A stretch of 64,000 nt of DNA from Malus domestica (taxonomy: Eukaryota > Streptophyta > Magnoliopsida > Rosales > Rosaceae): NCBI RefSeq assembly GCF_042453785.1, contig NC_091673.1, positions 5,110,501-5,174,500 on the forward strand, written 5' to 3'. Position 1 is the stretch's first letter, and each line of letters begins with the position of its first letter. Positions 33,475 to 46,786 of the stretch are shown piece after piece. The notes under the pieces were generated by a model. That model ran no database searches and had not been told where the DNA came from. It saw only the letters and a program-made list of their open reading frames with translations. The translations under genes and the position numbers were made by a program.

Positions 33475-36400
33475 TCACAAAGATTCGTTCAAGTAGCTTG
33501 ATGCACACCCTATTCCATTTTGGCCTGATGGGAATATTGAATTCGACGTCAACGACTCACCCCGCTTCAATTTCAGCCCAGAAGCACTTTCTACAATAGT
33601 CCCAGTACTTAGATGACTTTCTCTGATCCCAGTGGTACTACTTGTACTCCCATTGCCAACAAATGATGTGAGTGCAGCTGCCAAAGCCGATTGAAAATTT
33701 GGATTCGATGTGATTGCCTTTGTGGCGGTGGCCATTGAATCGGTGAACATCTGAGGATGATGAAGAGGAGGAGGAGAGGGTTTTTTATTTTGTATGTAGG
33801 AATAGGATTGGTACAATATGTTATGTTCTTGAAATATTGGTTGCTTTCCAACGTTTAGGGCTGATCCAACTTGATTAATTCTATTCCCATAGTTGAAATA
33901 TCCAGAAGCTGTGTGATTGATGTTGTTCCAAGGAGATTGCAATTGCAATGCGTTATTGTGGTCTAAAGAAGACGAAAAGTTGAGAGATGTTGAGGGATAT
34001 CTTGGGTTGGAAGAAAAGCTGCTCCCCGACGCGGAGGGGAATATTCCGAAATGAGAAGGAGATGGGACGGTGAGATCAAGAGTGATAGTTGGGTGGGAAT
34101 TGTTGGTTGAGATCGAACTGTTGGGGAAGTAGAAGTGTTTCTGTGGTAGCCTTGAATTTTGAGAGAGAGTACTAGTACCACTGAAGTTTACTCCTTCGAG
34201 ATTAGTGGAGGCAGAGATGGGAGCGGTGGTGGAGTTGATGAGGTCTTGTTGGGAGGTGGATGAGTGAGACTGAAGCATGGAAGCAGCGGCGGAGGTGGTG
34301 GAGGCCATGGCTGTGGCTGACATGGGAAGTGGGTGGTTGTGGCTTCCTTCGTAGGTTGTGGTTAGTATGGACATGTCCTCGGAACTTCTTTGCACCTGAA
34401 AAATATTGAACAAGCTTTAATATTACACATAAGAAACTAAGAAAGTAAAACATAGTGGTGCAAGCTGAATTTAACGAATTAAGCAGAAATGCATGCCTGT
34501 TTTCTCACAGGGCAAGATGCTGAGACACTGCAACGATAGTACGCTCTAGGGCATGGATTTCCTTTTGCTATTTTCTGTCCATATTTTCTCCATTGACATC
34601 CATCATAAATCTGTAGTATAAAACATATATAAGATATTAATCCATAATAACACGAATAAAATATAAGGAGAATCATTTATATAAAATGACTGTTTCATAA
34701 TCTGCTTATATTGTCAGATGTGAATTTCTATCCTTCGTTAGGTTAATTCTTTAAATATGCATGCTGCCTAAGTCTGCAATCTACGTATTTGTTGAGCAAC
34801 GTGACCTTATGTATAACAATACCTAATACCTACTTACCAAACGTCGTATTTAAATAATCAATTTGCTGGCAGTGACTTTCAATGTATATAATCGAGGTTA
34901 ATTTATGGAATGCATGAAACATCTGGTTTGAAAGGTTAAGTTTGATATACTAACCGTGTGATCATCGCATCTAACTCTGACAGAAACCCTAGCTTTCTTC
35001 AAATGGGTTTGTTGCGAAACCTCATCATCTCTACTTCTCGTTGTCTTCAACGTCTTACTAGGCGGCCATATCTCAGCCAGGTCGTCTTCCTTCGGGCCTC
35101 CAGAGCTATTATCAGTTGACTGATCAGCAGCCGGCTCAAATTTGCAGCCCAACTCCAGTGCAAGTCCAGCTCCATTCAGCATTCCATTATCATCGTCATC
35201 ATCTTTTCCATTAGTATTTAGTTGGCTAATCTTTTTTATCCGACCATCCTTTCTGGGCTGATCAATACTACTTGAGGTTCTCCCAAGACTAAGAGACACT
35301 AGGTCAGCTTCTTCAGTATTTTGCTCATGCGTAAGATCAAGAGCAGTACTACCACTAGTATCCGTACATTTCTTAGTTTCTCCTCCATTTTGAAGAAGGC
35401 CATGAAAATGCATCTGCAGAGACTGGTAATCCTTAGAGATTTGGGATAATAACAGCTTTAGCCTTTCGTTTTCTTCCGTAGCCTCTACCATTTCTGCTTT
35501 TGCTGATTGCAGCTCATCCTGCTAGGGCAACACAAAGGGAACATATTTACACAACGATATATTTAAGCAAAATTTGAACGATATATTTAAGCAAAATTTG
35601 AATGTAAGACATCTCACCTTTAAATGAAAAAAATATTAAAATGGAAAACTAACCAGTTATGATATACATTTAGCGGTAACGTTATGTTAAATAGGACTTG
35701 CTAAATTCTTGTGGGGACAGAGTTCAAAATGCAGAGATTTATTTTATTAATATCATTGCACATGTAAAAGTGCACCTATATCAGATGGAATCTATGTGGA
35801 TTAAAAATAATATAATGTATATAATGTGTGTGTGTATATTTGTGTAAATTTTGTAGAGAAGAATTAGGCTAGATTAGTTTTTTGTCAATAATTGTGTGTG
35901 AGGCACCAACCTTCTCCCGAAGGAGAAAATGCTGTTGCACCCAGAAAATTCCCGTCCGTCCTCCCTCCATTAGATTTTATTAATAATATGAAATGAAAAG
36001 TAAAACGAACGGGAGGCTAGGCTAATACCCGCTAAAACCAATTAATGAAAGCGATATGTGAGCACACCATTCATTCGGTGTATTAAGATATATGATTCGA
36101 TATCATCTGGAATCTATATCTATAAATTGACTTGGTGGGCTGTGGTAGATTCTTGATCATCTTAATTAATTCGTAGACTCTGATGATAAGTCAGATCTAT
36201 CACATGATATTGATGATTGAGATATCATCATAATATGGATAAATATAGCATATTACTAAATAATTTTCTTCAACTGTGAGTAGTACTAAGTGGTACGAAA
36301 AAATGAATAAAAGCTATAAAATCTGAGTGTTATATAACATTGAAGCCACACCCATAAGTAAGATCAACTATATTTGATAATAAAATAAAAAATTAAAACT

Positions 36401-37241
36401 AGATCAGCTTAACATATATAAATATAGAGAATATTTTAAGGTAAATTGATGTTTTCTATTTTATCATTCAAAAGGAAGAAATTACTATAACGCTAAAATT
36501 ATCCACATCCGCTTAATTTCCTTGGTTCTTTCCCATTCTTTATCTAGTTTTGCCTGTTTGTGGTTGACAAGGGCTCTATTTTTTCCAGTCGAAGGATGCT
36601 CCAAGTCTGGTTCAACATGCCACCCATGTCCTCCCTGAATTATGATATATTCATGGGGATTGAGAGGAAGACTAAGATCAATAAAACCCAATATATACAG
36701 TACGAGAAATATTTTGTAGTATCATATCAGAAGAGAAAGAAGAATCAAACATCAGAAGACAGACACGGAGATAAACAGTGAAAAAAGGAAGATTAATTAA
36801 TTAATTTCCCGCCGGCCTTCAGGGTGCAATATTCTTAATCTCATATTAACTACCAAACTTCATCATCAATCCAGTTAGAATATATTTACTAAGCTAGCTT
36901 AACTCATATGTAATGATTATTTCATCAAATACCAAGTTTTGGTATTTGGTCGATTATTGTAAAACAATTTTAAGCGATATCCCAACTCATAAATTCATCT
37001 TAAATTTGAATTTTGAATATAAGATAATAAGAACAGTCCAGAAAAGAAAAGGATAAGCGAATTTCATATAGTAAATAATTAAATGAAATATTTTCACCTT
37101 GGTTATCTCCATGGGAGTACCCTCTTCATGATCACCATCAGATTTCACAGTTTTGTCTTCCAAAATTGTTTTGCCAAGAGAAGACGATTCCTCATGAGTA
37201 TTATCGTTCTCCATTAATGCTTTTGAAGGCCTCTTTGGCAT
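33475..37241 (-). CDS. WRKY transcription factor, group IIb (WRKY72/61-like)
   Basis: Exons 37098-37241, 34955-35518, 34497-34610 and 33475-34395 join in phase to 580 aa. A leucine-rich coiled-coil region (about residues 50-80) precedes an acidic linker, then the WRKY domain starts [20 protein letters not shown] with a C-X5-C...H-X-H zinc ligand set (CSVSASC ... HNH). Downstream is the group IIb signature [15 protein letters not shown]. It binds W-boxes in the nucleus and regulates defence or stress genes in related plants. Exon 3 ends AAACAG|GC, so the intron inside the WRKY domain has a GC donor (GC at 34496-34495) with a normal AG acceptor at 34397-34396. Intron 1 is about 1.6 kb. Confidence 0.9.
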
Positions 37242-37518
37242 TTCTATGGCTGCAGTTTGGCTTCTTGTATGTGTAGGGAGAGATATATAAAGCCTGCAGA
37301 TTTTGACTTTCTGTGTCTGTTTTCAATATATAACCATGCCAGTGCTTATCTATAATTTTAAATACACACACAAATAATATATATGCGTGTGTGTGTGTGT
37401 TATTAGTTACTAAAGAAAAAGAAGCTAGCTCATTGAGATATGTCAACAACGCGAACACATTTTTTCAAGGAGGAGCCGGGTGCTAGCCAAATACCCCCCA
37501 GGAAGCAAGTCGATATTA

Positions 37519-39059
37519 TAAGTTTAGACCATTTTTGGGTGCTTTAGATTTTGGCCCTTGGAACTCAATATTTCTAGATAAAAACCCATCTATCTTTAAA
37601 GATCCATTTTAAGCCCAAATTTAAAATTTGCAAACATATGGGAACACTATTGACCTATTAATACAATTTATTTACACTCATGCCACTCATACTTTATGGT
37701 CCTTTTTCCAAATTCCTAAATTTATGCCAAATTAATAGTAGAAAAAGTGAAATAAAATGTAAAAAGTGTTTGCATTAACCGTATCCATGTCAAACTAGAA
37801 AAGTAGTTTTTTTTTTCATGATATATTTTGTAACAATTTTACCTATATTAATTGGTAGGTAAATTAGTTTGTTCCAATTATTTAAAAAAAAAAATACTAC
37901 ACCTATATTATATATTTTGAATCAAATAACATTCCTCTAACTTGTAGGTAAATTATTTTCTATGTATTGTTATATATGTTAGACAAGTTTTGTTGTTGTA
38001 TAAACATGAGTGGAACATAATATTGTTGATTTTATACATCAAACTGCATTTCTTTTGTTATAGGTAAATTATTTTCCATGTACAAGTACTTATGTTAGGC
38101 ACGTTTTGTTGTTGGTACATACAATATTTTGTATCATTGTAAAGAAAGATATTACATTACACCCATGGTATAATTGTTGTAGGTAAATTATTGGAAATTA
38201 ATTTGTAGTTAGGTAATGAACATTTTGCATCATTAGAAATGAACATTTCAAATAGTAGGTAGGTAAATTAATTTGTTCTAATTATATAAAAAAAAATTAC
38301 ACTACACCTAGTTATATTTAATTTTTCCAATTATTAAAAAAATTTATACTACACCCAACCAAATAACATTTATCTAACTTGTAGGTAAATTATTTTCCAT
38401 GTATTGTTAGATATGTTAGGCACGTTTTATTGTTGTATAAACATGGGTGTAACATAGTTTTTTTAATACTATGCATCGAACTACATTTCTTCTTAATATA
38501 GGTAAATTATTTTTCATGTATTAGTACATATGTTAGGCACGTTTTGTTGTTGGTATAAACATTATTTTGCATCATTGTAAAACAGAGATATTATATTACA
38601 CCCATGGTATAATTGTTGTAGGTAAATTAATGTGCATGTAGATAATGAAATACACTGTTCTAATATATTAATAAAAAAAAGATAAATTCAAAAGTATTCA
38701 AGAGTAGGGTGAAAAAAACCGAATCGAATAGTTTTATGAAAATTCAAAGCCTTTCTAAAAAATTAATATGCAATAAATTTTTGACATTAATGTCTTTTTT
38801 TTTTTTTTGTTGCAAAATCATTTAGTCTCTCCTTACAATTAATTGTCTACATCAAATATGTAATAGGGGTATTTTAGGAATGTGAAAAATGTAAAATGTG
38901 TGAAGTAATATGAAATTAATGAATTTTCTTATGTGGATCCTAGTTATTGGGTTTTCTTTGAGTAAAAAAGTGATGTAGGGTTTTATATGAAGAAAATTGA
39001 GTTAGAAGGGCTAAAATCATATTTTCAGTTTTTTTTTCCCAGTTTAAGTTTAGACCATT
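37519..39059. mobile_element. Candidate Mutator-like non-autonomous element with internal duplication
   Basis: The 15-mer TAAGTTTAGACCATT occurs at 37519-37533 and 39045-39059. Inside, gattttggcccttggaactc at the left faces gattttagcccttctaactc on the minus strand at the right. The interior is a tandem duplication of about 400 bp built on aggtaaattattttccatgt and atgttaggcacgttttgttg (about 37860-38190 and 38270-38640). No ORF. The long direct flank and modest inverted ends fit a MULE-type element. Confidence 0.55.
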
Positions 39060-39424
39060 GTACTTATTTATAATAATTGATTAACTATGTATAAAGAAAC
39101 GTAGCTAGTTAGCTAGCAAGCTAATAAAAATTAAATTAAATAGTACGATTTTAATGAAACACTAACTTTACGAGACCATGCTTCAAATATCCGAAAAATT
39201 AAACTAAAAAGATATAGAGAATCGTAATCTTTATCTTTGATAATATATTCACACAAAAAAGAGAGTGTATGAATATATTATTTACACATTTTTTTTTTTT
39301 TACTTTCTACATATTTCTCTTAATTTTTGAGACTCACATTAAATAAATTGAATAACATAAAACCACAGAAACTAACATAAAATGTATAAAAAAATAAAAA
39401 ATGATGTGTGAATAACATTACTTT

Positions 39425-39585
39425 TTTTTTTAGGAAACCTAATGAAAAGGGCTTGAAAACTTTGAGTTTTAATGATACGGACAAAATAAAGGGTAAAGTG
39501 AATAGTACCATGATTGACTTTTTAGTGTAAAAATATGATTTTTCGTTAAAATAAACAGTACCGGGTGCTTTTCGTTAAAGTTTTT
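39425..39585 (+). mobile_element. MITE, family GGAAAACTAATGAAAAGGGC
   Basis: This non-coding block (gacaaaataaagggtaaagt, tgaatagtaccatgattgac, ttttcgttaaaataaacagt) recurs near 49781-49933 (reverse), 50136-50295 and 60575-60735 (forward). Confidence 0.7.
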
Positions 39586-40519
39586 TTTTTTTTTTTTTAC
39601 ATAATCTTTCAGTCATGTTGAAAGATTTGCTTGCAATTGTATGCAAAAAAGTCACACGACTACCTACCTATACTATTCTAGTCAAACCTCATCCGCCGTC
39701 ATCAAACATTTGACTCCAGTGACTTCCTTCAGATTTTAGGTGCATTTTCAGTGTACGTAGTTTCTAAATTTTTTTACGCCATTATTGGTTCATAGTTGAA
39801 AGTTTTTCAAAACCAGGGGGGATGTTTATTTATTTTAAAACAAATATGTCACAGTTCACAACATAAAAAAAATAAGGGTGGTCGACTATTGTGCTTATAA
39901 TACGTGATCATGTTCAAAAACCTATTAAGTTGCGGACAGTATTTTTTGTGACAGATTCTTGTGCTAGTCAAATTTGAAATGATAAGCCAATTCGCTATGG
40001 TGAACTATTGGGTTTCTTTTAGAGTAATGCTAGGTAGATCATTTTTTAGATCAAATTTGTAAATCATATGATATGCCATCAATAAAAAATAAATATGTTA
40101 ATCAACATTTTTGTAATAAGTATCAATACTCATGTCATATAATTTTACAAAATTTAGTTTAAAAAATTGACCTCCTATTATTATCCTTTGTAGGTCAACC
40201 AAGCAAAATGTTTTTTTTTTCTTAACACATGATAGCATTAGTGGATTAAATTATTAGTTGTCAAATAAGATAAGGAGGATCGGTAACCGTACCAGAGTTA
40301 GATAATGTTTATACCAACAAGGTGTCATCTATTGAAATGATTTTGTTAGTGTATAATTTTTTTTTTATTAACACTATGGAGTGGGAAGATTTAGGCTGAG
40401 CCAGTAACCTGTAGTATTTAGTGACAAGGGTTGCATAGATCGATATTTTTTTTTTATACAAGATAAATTTTTGAAGATATATTGATAAATTTTGAGTTCT
40501 TTTTTTAGTTTTTAGTTAT

Positions 40520-40655
40520 AGGTTTTTTTTTAAGTGAAAGGTGAAGTTTTGGGGATAAATTTGAAGTCGGTGGCCGCAAGTGAAAATTCGAACTCGGATT
40601 ATTGAGAGTTCCAAACATTTCTTCGTTTTCACACTTATACCAACCGTAAGATTTG
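40520..40655 (-). mobile_element. SINE-like element, minus orientation
   Basis: Minus strand: A-box-like GGTTGGTATAAGTG, then B box GAGTTCGAATTTTC, ending in an A-rich tail (plus-strand T run near 40522-40532). Confidence 0.45.
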
Positions 40656-42489
40656 AAATATGCAACGGGCCACCATCATAACATCAATAACTTGGGTTGC
40701 ATCAACTAATTATTAATTTCCTTTATAAAAATAAGGCATATTTCTGTAACAAATTTTTTTAAAATAATAAACCTTTTCCGACCTTTCGAAAGCCATATAG
40801 TTGTCGAATGTGGACATAGTTGTCAACATAGAACATATATAATTATCAATTGGCCTTTGAAAACAAATTAATCCTCGGCGTATGATGAAAGCATATAAAT
40901 ACGATGAGCTTCCTCTTATTTTTGTATTAATTTCTTTGCTTAAATATTAAAGTCCTCGCTGTATGATGGACGCATCAAATTAATCCTTTGTAAATCAGTC
41001 GTTTACAAAGACTTCAATCTTTGGCCAAAGTTCATGAGTGAGTGAAAGAACAAATTTAAAGTTGGTGATTTTTATACAGCCCTTTTACTTCTCACAGATC
41101 TTTTAATCGCTTGAACACAATTTTATATGTATATATATAATTGATTACCGTTTGAACGCTACTTATTATACATGTATGTGACCAAAAAAAGTTGGCCGGC
41201 AGCCACAATAAAAAATAGAAGATGATGAGTTTAGTACGGTTAACACGACCCTGAGGCTCTTTCTTTTTATCCACATCATTCCGTGTAGAGTTTATAAGCC
41301 AAACTTAGTGGACTAATTATCGTTATTTAATTAGTAAACGAATAGTTCAAAACTGCAACTTTCATTACAAAAGACAAAGTAAAAAAAAAAAAAAAAAAAA
41401 AAAACCAAACGACAGCAGCCAGCGAGGTATATACTATATCTTAATATCAGCAACCAGCAGATGAAAATCAACTTAAAACTTAAGAACTTGTTTCATTAGC
41501 TTATCGACGATGACTTGATTAAATCTAACTAACTTGTCACACAGTACAAGCATTTTATTATTAATTCTGGCTTTAGAAATCTGATAAACATGATTACAAA
41601 TCTATCTAATTAAGAAAAATAACAACTGGTAATTAAATATAAAACTAAAAAAATAGGGTCAAGGGTGTTGTACATGTTGACAGCTCAAGCCAACGGGTTT
41701 GATGGTTCACAGGGCACATGATTAAGGAGCCACTCACTAATGAATCTCAAGAAACAGATTTTTATTTTTAGGTATAAGAAAATTTTGAAACTTTTTTTTA
41801 TATAAGATTCTTAATTAGTAAATAAATCAAGTGATTGTTATTGTATAAACTTAGGTCAATGGATGCTGATGATCATTCAAGTATTTGAAACTAAATTAAC
41901 CTTATCTATATACACATTGAATAATTTAACACATTGACCTCTAGTAATATAATAAGATCATAGATATAGAAAATTGCCAATGGGATTGGAAATATTCTTA
42001 ATTAATGACGTAAATCATCTACTTAATCACTTGTGTCTGTTTAATTAGATAAATCTTAATGTAGCAAACTTCCATAAGTCTACTTTATGCCAAAATTCAT
42101 ATTTTAAATTTTTAGAGAAAAAAAGTTATGTTGATGATCATTTAGCTAACTGGAACTACAATATAGATATGAGGGTTTGCAGTTTTCATGATCCTTCCAA
42201 TATAGATCTGAGGGTTTGCATCTTTGATGATCCTTCCATGTGGATTGGGATGGTGTTGATGGATGGTTGCTTAGGGATCTCCTAAGGCTCGTTTTGTCTG
42301 TCCGTGTGTTTCTTAGTTTTGTTTGGGGTTTTTGACCCCCTTATTTTACAATTTACACAAACAAAATTTTCATATTATGATGAAATTGGTCCATCCATTG
42401 TCATGTCAGTCAACGTCCAACTATATAATTGAATCGTACCATGTATAAATTAAAATCAAAATATATAAAAGTTAAAACAACAATATATT

Positions 42490-42925
42490 AGGAAGGTGTA
42501 TTCAATTGAGAATTTGAGATATTTTAATATATTTATAAATTCATGGATTTTTATGAAGTTTAATTGATTTGTAGAGATTTCATATAAAATTTTGATTCAA
42601 TTATCTCGAAATCTCATAGGGAGATGTGAGATTTGTGGATGCTTAAAATACACTACGAAATCTCTCTAATTCTCTCTAATTCCTCAACTTTCTCAAATTC
42701 TTTAAAATCAATTTCTAATTGAATACACCTAGAATGTTATAAATTTATTTAAAATCCTAATTGAATACACCCGGATTTCTAAGGATTTTAATAAACTATT
42801 TTAAAATTATAATTGAAGACACCTTAAATTTCAGAGAATCACTTAAAATCCTCATTGAATACCCTTAGATTCATTAAAAGAATTAAAATCCTTCAAAATC
42901 CCAATTGAATACACCCCCTTAGTCT
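42490..42925. mobile_element. MITE with TGTATTCAATTG ends
   Basis: The left end aggtgtattcaattgaga faces cccaattgaatacaccccct at the right. Internal aattgaatacacc units recur, so the element is partly self-repetitive. Confidence 0.65.
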
Positions 42926-42954
42926 TTGAGATAGTGGTATAATAAATTGATATT

Positions 42955-43195
42955 TGTTTGTAGCTACTTGGAGGATATTTAAAGTTGGGATCACAAATAA
43001 AAAATAATATTAATAGTGATTTCGATACATTTATAGTTACTTTGAGGATATTTCTAGTTCAGATCACAAATCACAAATAATGTTTACAGTGATTTCGACA
43101 TTTGTAGTTACTTGAAGAATAATTCATGTTCGGGTCACAAATCACAAATAATTTTATAGTGATTGCGACACATTTGTGGCTAGCTCACTGTAGTA
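42955..43195. repeat. Three tandem units of about 80 bp
   Basis: Units share tagttact(t)gaggatattt, cacaaatcacaaataat and agtgatttcgacat. Confidence 0.75.
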
Positions 43196-44170
43196 GTAGT
43201 ACGTGAATTATATTTATTTTGTAAGTTTTTTCTTTAAAAGTAAATATTTAATAAAGTAGGTTAGCAATCGGATTAATCTAAAGAGGGACCAACAAATTTG
43301 TCTTTCTTGTCTAATGAATTATCACATAATTGCATGAAGTTTTGTGGAGTAGGCGATTTAAAACAATATATTAATCAGTCGAGTTAGATCATGTATAAAG
43401 AATACAGCCAATTATAAATTATTAGAATATTAACTAGTAACAAAGTCCCAACCGTTTTCTGCAAGAAATCATAATAAAGTGTTGCACCGAAAATTTATGG
43501 ATACACGCATGCCAATTGTTTCTTCCATTTGTTTACAAAATGATTTCTAACATTTAAATTATTTCCATATATAGGATGAAATGTTGACACATCGCATTTT
43601 TTTTGTACTAAAATCTCAAGGCTAGGGTTTCTGTATCCAATAAGAGAAATAGTCCTATAGATGAATTAGGACTCATGGGTTGCTCTGAAATATAACTCTA
43701 TCCATATTAGAAGGGCAAGAAACTTGCTTATAAGAAGTTAGACTATTTTATTTAAGCCAATTAATTTTAGAGTAGAACGTCTTTCTTCAATACCGTTGTA
43801 TTTGCAAAGAACTTAATTTTTGTTTTTTTTAGGTCAATTTTAACAAAAACCATCATATGGAACATTCAAAACTGACACGGGATGTGCCTAAATTTTGGGG
43901 TTAAGGTGATGCATGGCTTATAACAATATAAAAGATATGGAGGGAAATGTGGATGCACCCTCATCCTCATGAGTCTTAAAACAATACACACGTTAATGAC
44001 TAAATAACACGTGCAAATGTAGTCACTCAATACTACGATTTGGTGGTTAATTCAAAACACTTGCAAATGTAAATTTTGTTGTCTTCAAAATTAAAAAAGG
44101 AGTTGTTATAACGAAATTCATTATTATCACCTTCACAAAAAACTTGAAAATAAAATAAAACGTCGGTGAT

Positions 44171-45135
44171 AGTGTCTAATTCAAAACGATACTCCCCAAT
44201 GGAGCCCAAGGAGGTAAAATGGTTAGACCACTAACGTTACAATAGTGTGTTGATGCAGGGGCAGGGTTCCAACCTTTTATGGCTTGTAAATTTGTGCTCC
44301 TATCGACTATCTCAATAACTCTATACTTCTCCACCTGAGCAAACAAATAAAATGGATTAAAGATTACCAAAAAAAAAAAAAAAACTAGATGGAACGATGA
44401 ATATACAAAAGTTTAAATTGATGAACTAATCAAATTAAGTATCGGTAACATATCAATGATATATTTAAAAATTGATGATTTCAGTAAATTAAATTCGCAA
44501 ATTTACGATTTCAGAAATTTGTAAATTCACAATTTCATCCGGTTTTCCTAAAAATAAAAGAGAAAGTACAAAATAATGTTTTACATACCAACATTTCTAC
44601 ATGAGGATCGTATTGTCGATAATACGCGGGGATAACCTCTGGGTTCAGACGGGATTCTCGCATTTTATAAAGTCGGTTCGCCGCATGGAAAGGGTCAAGT
44701 GCTCGTCGCCGACGAGGCACCAGTAGGCGTATGGAGAACATGGTCTCTTCTTGTTGTCATCCCTTTCTCTGTCGGAGTTAATAAAGAAGATAGCAGTACT
44801 TATAGCTCCATGTTTAAAGAAAACTGAGAAATAAATTCATAAATTGAAATAGTTAGGAAAATGTTAAAAATATACAAGAAAAAGAAGACGTATACTCAGC
44901 TTATCAAATTACCAGCAGGGATTTCGATAGGGGATGGCGGCAATTGTTCTTTTAGTGAGATTATCTCACAAATTAAATCTGTTATGGGCATTATATTATC
45001 ACTAATTTTGTTCCACAAGTATTTAATTAACAACATGTCTAGTTCTGGCCGAAAGACAGCGGATCTATAAACTTGAGCCTCCGTGAAATGGGTGTTAAAT
45101 CTGGCAGCTATCAAGTTGAAAGGTACAGCCATTGA
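44171..45135 (-). pseudogene. Divergent NAC-like gene remnant
   Basis: An ORF from ATG 45135 (MAVPFNLIAARFNTHF) continues with LLIKYLWNKISDNIMPITDL to a candidate GT donor near 44913, the same pattern as YLWNKIIGNPCPV in the NAC-like repeats near 46.9 and 57.4 kb. Further exon-like pieces are at 44715-44560 (NRLYKMRESRLNPEVIP, comparable to the FRMTEYRLNP end of a NAC domain) and at 44340-44176. The join between pieces is not certain, and the last piece overlaps a tRNA-like motif. It is best read as an old relative of the palindromic NAC-like copies. Function unknown. Confidence 0.45.
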
Positions 45136-45312
45136 CACTGAAATAATGAAATAAAACAATTAAGGATGACCTCAAGCAAGGTTTCTCACTTTACAAGGTT
45201 AGAGGAAACATCTATTGTATTCAGCCTTATTGGAAAAATAAGAAATAATTAAAATATTATAGAAGCAAAAAAGAAAGTAGAAGCCAAAAAGTGTAGAAAT
45301 TGAGAGTAAATA

Positions 45313-45329
45313 GGGGGGGGGGGGGGGGG
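45313..45329. repeat. Poly-G tract, 17 bases
   Basis: Seventeen consecutive G, rare in plant DNA of this composition. It is an obvious site for slippage or sequencing error and could form a G-quadruplex. Confidence 0.95.
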
Positions 45330-45544
45330 ATTTGGCATTTAGCCTTGGGTTGGAGAGAGTCTTAGGGTCCGCGGTGCAGATACATGACGTAAATGTATGA
45401 AAAATGGTATTGGAGTCTCGTAGGCGATGGACAAAATACCGTTTTAATCCAGATATTATCCTTGTGTAACTCATCAATATATATAGGTTGCTTTAATGGT
45501 AACTCATCAATGTTTTCATCCCACTCAAGATTCAATTGCATACA

Positions 45545-45765
45545 GTACTTGAGTTTAGTTTCATAAATAATGTGGTATTTGTGTTCAATTTTAGAAATAG
45601 TGTGGCACTTGTTTTCAATTTCAAAAATAGTGTAATACTTGTTTTTAGTTTAAAAAATAATTAGTGCTTAGTTTCCAAAATAGTGTACTACTGTTTAGTT
45701 TCAAAAATAGTGTAGTGACGTTTAGTTTTCGAAATAGTGTAGTACTTTTCAGTTAGAAACAGTGT
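45545..45765. repeat. Minisatellite, AGTTTCAAAAATAGTGTAGTACT-like
   Basis: About seven or eight degenerate units of 27-35 bp sharing tttagtttcaaaaatagtgt. Confidence 0.8.
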
Positions 45766-46029
45766 GTGCGATGGACATAGGAGTGTGTTAGCTTTTTATT
45801 ACTTTTTTTCTATTTTTTATTATATTAAACTTTTGTCATTTATTAAATAAAGTAAAAAGATGATTTTTTGTTAAAATAAAATTAATTCAAGTTTTTTTCA
45901 TTAATACTCCTAATTAAATCACGAATCTCAAAAATTAAACTAATTTAACGACAATTAACGAAGTGGCGAGCATCAAAGTATTCCTATTGTTTTAAGAGTC
46001 AGGGTGCAGCCACAGTTATGGTTTTTGTT

Positions 46030-46710
46030 AAAGGGTGTGCTATCCACACACCTCAAATTACTTCTCACACACCCTTTGTTAATTTTTGTCCGTTGATCTT
46101 CTTTAATTAATCCGATCCGACAGCCAAAAATTAGAAGGGTGTGTGAGAAGTAAAATAGGGTGTGTAGATATCACACCCCTTTGTTAATATTGACCCAAAG
46201 AGAAGAAAAATTAGTAAATTACAATACTTTGCAAATACAATAGAATAGAGTTACAATATTAGTTATTATATTATTGGGCCAGCCCAATTAACAAAAGGGT
46301 TGTGATATCCACATATCAATTTTTTCTCACACACCCTTTGTTAATTTTTGTCCGTTGATCTTCTTTAATTAATCCGATCCGACATCCGAAAATTAGAAGG
46401 GTATGTGAGAAGTAAAATAGGGTGTGTGGATATCACACCCCTTTGTTAATATTGATCCAAAGAGAAGAAAAATTAGTAAATTACAATACTTTGCAAATAC
46501 AATAGAATAGAGTCTTACAATATTAGTTATTATATTATTGGGCTAGCCCAATTAACAAAAGGGTTGTGATATCCACACATCAATTTTTACTTCATACACA
46601 CTTTTCTAATTTTCGGTCGTCGGATCGGATGAATTGAAGAAGATCAACAGATATAAATTAATAAAGGGTGTGTGAATAAAAAAGGTGTGGATAGCACACC
46701 CCTAAACAAA
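46030..46710. repeat. MITE in three copies, two within a 263-bp tandem duplication
   Basis: A hairpin-like element (gggtgtg...ggatatcacacccct ends; ttaattaatccgatccgaca centre) occurs at about 46032-46188, 46298-46441 and 46560-46708. The first two share identical flanks (ttagtaaattacaatacttt), so they arose by tandem duplication of MITE plus flank. The third is inverted or recombined internally. Confidence 0.7.
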
Positions 46711-46748
46711 ATAGTCTAGACGTTTCCCCTTCCAGCCTCCTGCTTCCC

Positions 46749-46757
46749 TATATAAAT
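46749..46757 (+). promoter_or_regulatory. TATA box of NAC-like copy
   Basis: tatataaat lies 30 bp before ATG 46787, next to cttccctata. It indicates that this copy kept a promoter, though a 30-bp gap leaves almost no 5' UTR. Confidence 0.5.
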
Positions 46758-46786
46758 AATTAAGAATCACTTGTTACAGAATAAAA

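Larger units (their letters stand above)
37242..44170. other. Long AT-rich gene-free interval
   Basis: About 7 kb with no credible coding sequence. Structured parts (a 1.5-kb element with inverted ends, MITEs, a SINE and tandem repeats) are listed separately. The short ORFs here are chance openings in AT-rich DNA. The proximal few hundred bases (37242-37500) probably include the WRKY promoter, with a (GT)n run near 37383-37400. Confidence 0.55.
45136..46786. other. Intergenic with repeats, upstream of NAC-like copy
   Basis: It holds a poly-G run, a minisatellite and a triplicated MITE (separate entries). No gene. Confidence 0.55.

Noticed and set aside
44200-44345. tRNA gene or SINE in plus orientation
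   Set aside because: GGTTCCAACC resembles a B box, but no acceptor stem, anticodon arm or A-rich tail could be built.
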